Positions 58,942 to 64,000 of a stretch of DNA of 64,000 bases are shown piece after piece (within the stretch, counting starts at the first letter, position 1; each line of letters starts with the position of its first letter). Where the stretch lies: positions 13,454,001 to 13,518,000 of the forward strand of contig OZ316892.1 in the NCBI GenBank assembly GCA_973895155.1, written 5' to 3'. The notes below the pieces were generated by a model, which was given only the letters and a program-made list of their open reading frames with translations, searched no databases and was not told the origin of the DNA. The position numbers were made by a program, and so were the translations under genes. The stretch comes from Marsupella aquatica. Lineage: Eukaryota > Marchantiophyta.

Positions 58942-61900
58942 ATGAAGATATCGGTGAAGACGCTGAAGAACAGCCACTTTGATCTCGAGGTCAACCCTAC
59001 AGATACTGTATGGTTTCTCTTCTTCCGACCTAAAGCCTCCTTGCGTGTCCTGGCATGATATGTGCTATGTTTTATCGCTCGGCTACTTCGAGTTTCTTTG
59101 AGTTTCTTCGATCACCGCTCATCGTCAGCGAGTGCTTGTGTGTTTTTTGCATAGGGATGCTTCAGAAAAGCCGTTATTTAAACCTCGACGTCCTTACCTT
59201 CTTTGATCGTCCAATTTCCCTTCATGTATGGAGGGTTTTAATCGCGTGTCCCTTTTGTTCCAAAGGGTTCCATTGTGTGTCGATAATCTTCCCTGTCTTA
59301 CAATGGTCACGCGATGGCAATTTTTTGAGCGAGAAGGACTTATGCACGCTCGTGCTACCATTCTGTCGTCGCGGTTAGGCTAAGAATATTTCTCCTCTAT
59401 TGTCCTTGCGAATGTGCGGGATTTTCACTTCTACTCCATCGCGTCAGCCGCCTCGGCTGACAAGAGGATACCTAGTAGTTTGCCGCAATCAATTGTTACA
59501 CCCCTTCTTCTGACGTTTGTTTGCCGATCTTCTGCCTTTTACTTGGACGGAAAGGACGATGGCGGGGAGACAAACGAATAGCTGCCTTGAAGCCTAGTGT
59601 TTTCCTAGTTAAAATAGCCTTTTTGTTTCATGCGTATAGAGACGTTCTAATTGGATTTTAGAAACCTGTTTTTCTAGTCTTAGACTTTGTAAATATGTTT
59701 GTGAAATATCGGAGAATTTTCCTTTTGAATAGTCCAGAATCATTTCAAACATCACAGCTGTGTTAGTCCGTCGATGTTCGAGTGGGAGTCTTAATTCTAC
59801 CTGGCACATTTTTCTGTGATGATACTTTAAAAGGCTTCGTGTTCGGATCCTTGTTCTGACCAGATTTCTGTGTGCCTCTTTTGCGAGGTAGCGTCGATTG
59901 AGTTATCTACGATTTATTTGTTGCAATATGTCCCGACTGATAGACGAACCTAAAATAGGTTGATATTTAGGTTTTGCTAAGTGCGTTGATTTACGAGTTC
60001 ACAAACAATCGTGTCGTGGCCTGAGTCATATACCTTTCCGTTCTGTGTATGTTGGATCCATTCTTTCATTTATGCTACGCAATTGAGGTTAGAATTGTTT
60101 TGCCATTGGTACCTGTGTAGATCATAGCGGTGAAGAAGCAAATAGAAGATCTCCAGGGGAAGGAGCTCTATCCTTGTGCTCAGCAACTTCTTATCCACCA
60201 GGGTAAAGTGCTAAAAGATGACACAACTCTGGATGACAACAAGGTGTCTGAAAACGGCTTCCTTGTGGTCATGCTGACGAAGGTATTGTTCCTTTTTTTT
60301 ATCCTCTTCCGTTTGGATGAATAAATCCGACTTGGACAGTCTTGATCCACTTTCGTTTTCCAGCCGGAGATGCTTTCTCGTGGCAGGAGGAAGGGTAGAA
60401 TGATCAGTGCAATGAGCCCTTTAGTTAAAAAAAACGGCTTTGTTTGGAATGGAATCGTTCTCGCGCCAAGTTGATGAGCGGTGTATGCGATATGATAATC
60501 CGGTCTTTTCAAACTATTCTAGGGTCCTCTTGTCTGCCTTATATGGGGCTCTTCAAGCTTTTTTGAGTCTTTTTCGGAAGCGGTATAGGTGTACTGTCGT
60601 TTACTTCGTGCCCGAAATAGGTCAAGTAGGATTTTTTCAACTCATACGAGTCTAATTACATAAATTGTGGAAGCTTCTGGCTTTAGAGCACGGCAGTGTC
60701 ACCGGATGACTGACACTGCACATTCTGTTTGCTGGTCAGTCAAAGGCAGCACCAACACCAGCACCAACACCAACACCAACACCAACACCACCAACATCAT
60801 CCTCGTCAGCACCTGCACAGGCAAAACCCAGTCCTATTTATATCAACACCCGAGCACCGGCCCGTCATTTTGTTGTGAATGTGATGATATATTATGTCGA
60901 AGTCAACACCAGTGGACATCTAGGAAATATTTGCAGTTCGCGTTTGGTCAAGTGTTTTCTTCTGACTTCGTCTTTTCTGCAGAATGCATGGAAACTGAGG
61001 TAGGAGAAAACTGTGTACCAAATGCGAACCGTATTCTTCATGCGTAGCTGGATGGATCACTAGTGTGCCAGCTTGTTTGTTTCCCGTGGATATCAATGTG
61101 GGGAGACAATGTTCTGTATAATCAAGGGCAAAGCTTTCTTGTGTTCTAATAAGTCCTTGCATTTTTTACTGTTCAGGAGCCAGCTGCAACCCCTTCTCCT
61201 GCACCAACTCCAACTCCTCCCGCAGCTACACATGCACCGTGAGTATATCAAATGTTTCTTAAACTAACCATGCTGAATGTTCTGTGTAGCATTGTCTAGC
61301 CAATGTTTTCCCACGGTTATTGTACGCATGAGGGGTTGCAAAACTGCATGGCTCTGATGTCAGCGGGTTCTCAGCCTGAGGGAAATTCTGAAATCTTGGT
61401 CACGTAGCTATTTTTCCAGCTGAGCACTGCATGGGTTGTAACAATAAACACTTCCGTGGTTGTTACCAGAGCGCCTTCTCCTGCTGCCGCGCCCACTGTT
61501 ACTTCACCTCCAACCGCAACTGCTATGTATGTGAACTACCGACATCTTGTGTTTGGTACCTCTGTTTAGATATAATTGTTAGGCTTCGTTTCTAGATTTG
61601 ATGTAAATGACACCGTCTACGCTCTATAACAGCACTATGTCACTCGGGCTTGTATTTCACGCACCGATTGTTAGGTGAAACTCTATGGTTGAGGTTATTT
61701 ACAGGGTACTTGTAGAATCTGGTAGGGTTTCTTCATACTGATGCAGTCGTTTCTGAGAAACAATGTTGCACTTTTAACAAGAGTGTCGAGCGGACGATAG
61801 GATTTGCATTGGTTGTTCTGATGGGATGTTCTGGAGGGTGAGGACTATGTCAGACGGACATTTGATTCTGAGCCATGGTGTTCTGAACAGTAACCCCGCT

Positions 61901-63720
61901 GACCCTTATGGGCAAGCTGCATCGAATCTCGTTGCGGGGAATTCTTTGGAGCAAACTATCCAAAACCTCATGGACATTGGCGGTGGAAGCTGGGAAAGGG
62001 ATACAGTCGTCAGAGCTCTTCGTGCTGCCTACAATAACCCTGAACGAGCTGTCGAATATCTTTATTCTGTGAGGAAGCAGCCAGTGATACCTGCTAGCTC
62101 GTTTCTTCTAAAATATGTGTCCCGGATTGAGTTTAAGAATTCTGGGCGTCGCTGATAGCAACGATTGTTCCTTTCGTGTTTCTGATCTGTCGATTTGAAG
62201 TTGGTTTAGGTTTTACGGTGCTGAGTGGCCGTCTTGGTTATGTTCTGACCGAGGAATTTGGGACACCTGCAGGGTATCCCGGAAACAGCGGAAGTCGCTG
62301 TGCCTGTAGCCCGCCCGGCAGTTCCTTCTCAGGGAGCTGGACCGGCTCCAGTACCTGCGGCAGTTCCAGCTGCTGCGGCCCAGGCAGCGCCTCCTGCAGG
62401 TGGTCCAAATGCAGCACCTCTTGATCTTTTCCCACAGGTATGGGCATCCGCGGGAGAATGATTGTGTGAGCACTTTGTTACAAGCCTGTGTTAAATTTTT
62501 GTGCACTTTGTTTGAAGTCAAATTTCTCTTTTTTGTCGTCTGGCAAAGTCTACAAGTAGCCACTGTGTTCTTTTGCAGGGCATGCCTGGAATTGGTGGTC
62601 CAGGTGCTGGTGCAGGTGCCCTTGACTTTTTGCGAAATAACGCCCAGGTATGCCTGTTTTGATGACACTCTCCCATTACATCTGCAGAGTCTTAGTGCAG
62701 ATTTGATACGAGCGTGATTAACTGTGTGGTATGAGTGACTTGAATAGCACCGTCACAAGAATTGTAGTTTGGGTCCCAAATTTAAGTCAAACTGTTTTGA
62801 GGAGGACAACGAACTACCAAGACGACCAAGTCGATTCATTTATACATTAATTTATATATGCAGTATCTTCTTACCTATATGAAAGTCTAAATGTTGCCAA
62901 ATGTTGCTGTGTTTGTGCTCAGTTTCAAGCATTAAGGACAATGGTTCAGGCCAACCCACAAATTTTGCAGGTGTGTCAACCCAGCAATACATCTACTAAC
63001 CTACAGTTATTTCTCGACAATGCTCCTTTTAAGCTCCATTGTGTTTCAAAATCTGTAGTTCGTCTTGAAACGCGTGGTAAACATACGCGGCACTTTAATA
63101 GTATTGAGTTCCTTCAGCTGTCATGATTGGCGTAGCGGTTTCGTTCTTAAATGCCTCCTTTTTCAGCCCATGCTTCAGGAACTTGGAAAGCAGAACCCTC
63201 AACTGTTGCGGCTAATTAATGAAAATCAGCCAGAGTTTCTCCGCCTCATTAATGAGCCTGGAGGTGAAGGTGGCGAAGGGTACGTACACATTGTGTCTTG
63301 GCTGAATTGTACAGTAAGAAAGTTGACTGGTGAGCTGTAGGATCGAACTTATCTGAATAACATGGAGTGAGCTTTTCCTCTTCAATGACGACATTCCTTG
63401 GTTCTGTCGTGGAAACTGTAGGGATCTGCTTGGTCAGCTAGCAGGAGCTATGCCTCAATCTATTAATGTAACCCCTGAAGAAAGGGAAGCCATAGACCGG
63501 GTGAGTTATTTCTTTATATCGCCATTTTGTTTTCGAACGATTTTATCAGGTGTATGTTTCTCTTGGCGGTTCATTTATCCATCTCGGGTTGTCGGTTTTG
63601 CAGCTTGAAGGTATGGGATTTGATCGAAATCTTGTAATTGAAGCTTTCCTCGCTTGCGACAAAAATGAGCAATTGGCAGCCAACTACTTGTTGGAGCACG
63701 CGGGGGATTATGAAGATTAA
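58942..63720 (+). CDS. RAD23: RAD23 ubiquitin receptor / nucleotide excision repair protein, 12 exons
   Basis: Exons: 58942-59007, 60121-60282, 60740-60820, 61177-61238, 61470-61526, 61891-62068, 62273-62437, 62579-62647, 62923-62970, 63167-63279, 63422-63500, 63604-63720, for about 398 aa, within the usual size of plant RAD23. Residues 1-76 are the ubiquitin-like domain ([40 protein letters not shown]), which docks on the proteasome. A Pro/Thr/Ala-rich linker follows, then UBA1 (about 155-197; [16 protein letters not shown]), STI1/XPC-binding (about 271-330; [20 protein letters not shown]), and UBA2 (about 350-394; [20 protein letters not shown]), ending YEDstop. It delivers ubiquitinated proteins to the proteasome and, by family knowledge, partners XPC/RAD4. 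Only exon 3's donor is unusual: GC (60821) fits the frame; alternatively exon 3 ends at 60830 and a 17-nt microexon (60979-60995) restores phase. Confidence 0.95.
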
Positions 63721-64000
63721 GGAGAGAAAATTATAGAAAATTCTTTATGGTCTCCCTATGCGATGAAAAAGATGTCGTCAGATGCCCCTGTGATGCCCCG
63801 TTGTGTGGCCATGCGTTTCGGCCAGTATTATTCTGCTTCGTTAGTTTACTGCAGACTATTACTTTTCCAGATGCCATCTTTTCACAAGCTAGAGGGCACT
63901 CATGGAGAACAAGCATCTAGAAGTTGGTGCCCCGCACTTTTACAAGGATTTCCTGCACCATCTTCACCCTGTGTTGTCAAATTCTTAGGGAGTTGTGTTG
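63721..64000 (+). other. RAD23 3' untranslated region
   Basis: Sequence following the RAD23 stop to the end of the window. No polyadenylation signal was assigned with confidence. Nothing else is recognised. Confidence 0.5.

Noticed and set aside
58091-58982. Long open frames on both strands, with repeated Ser/Arg or Arg/Gln/Ala residues
   Set aside because: Translations of TCTCG, GGCAG and ACGC microsatellites in the RAD23 leader.

Overview
This window is plant nuclear DNA. The evidence is TTTAGGG-type telomeric motifs, spliceosomal introns, a plant-type SKP2A/B F-box gene, and a membrane/RING E3 architecture that is typical of plants. I cannot name the species. A land plant fits best, possibly a seed-free lineage, but that part is weak inference.

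Three host genes look intact and can be spliced in frame by eye. (1) A 14-exon gene at 27272-36236 (+) encodes a TMEM185/fragile-X-F-associated-like multi-pass membrane protein with a C-terminal C3HC4 RING, about 475 aa. (2) A 4-exon F-box/LRR gene of the SKP2A/SKP2B type lies at 45280-47930 (-). (3) A 12-exon RAD23 gene (UBL, UBA, STI1/XPC-binding, UBA) lies at 58942-63720 (+). All three belong to ubiquitin pathways, but nothing suggests they are co-regulated, and the clustering may be chance.

The rest is repeat-rich, and several insertions can be proven from the sequence. 4.4-8.2 kb (-) holds a decayed cut-and-paste transposase whose motifs resemble Kolobok-like elements. 11020-16789 is a Mutator-like element (MULE) with matching terminal inverted repeats and a perfect 9-bp target duplication. 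It carries a broken transposase plus antisense fragments of a DUF1917 (C11orf68-like) gene and an F-box-like exon. 18.35-18.63 kb is a 6-phosphogluconate dehydrogenase pseudogene. 20.98-21.23 kb (-) is a PIF/Harbinger transposase fragment. Solo LTRs of one family lie at 8.68, 21.34, 25.09 and 39.37 kb, with a fragment at 52.8 kb; two have perfect 5-bp target duplications.

41.8-55.1 kb is a large inverted duplication (arms about 41793-46653 and 50103-55132) around a 3.45-kb spacer. One arm holds the 3' half of the SKP2-like gene. The other holds a broken copy of it. Each arm carries a Helitron-like element at the same site, but with different interiors. These belong to a non-autonomous Helitron family (four copies here) with TC 5' ends, a 3' hairpin followed by exactly 9 nt and the terminus, and, in the three long copies, a subterminal tandem array of CATCTT-containing units (19 bp where measured). 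Two copies have empty-site paralogues within the window. A second dispersed family carries an XbaI-like palindrome. The remaining stretches show no supportable gene.
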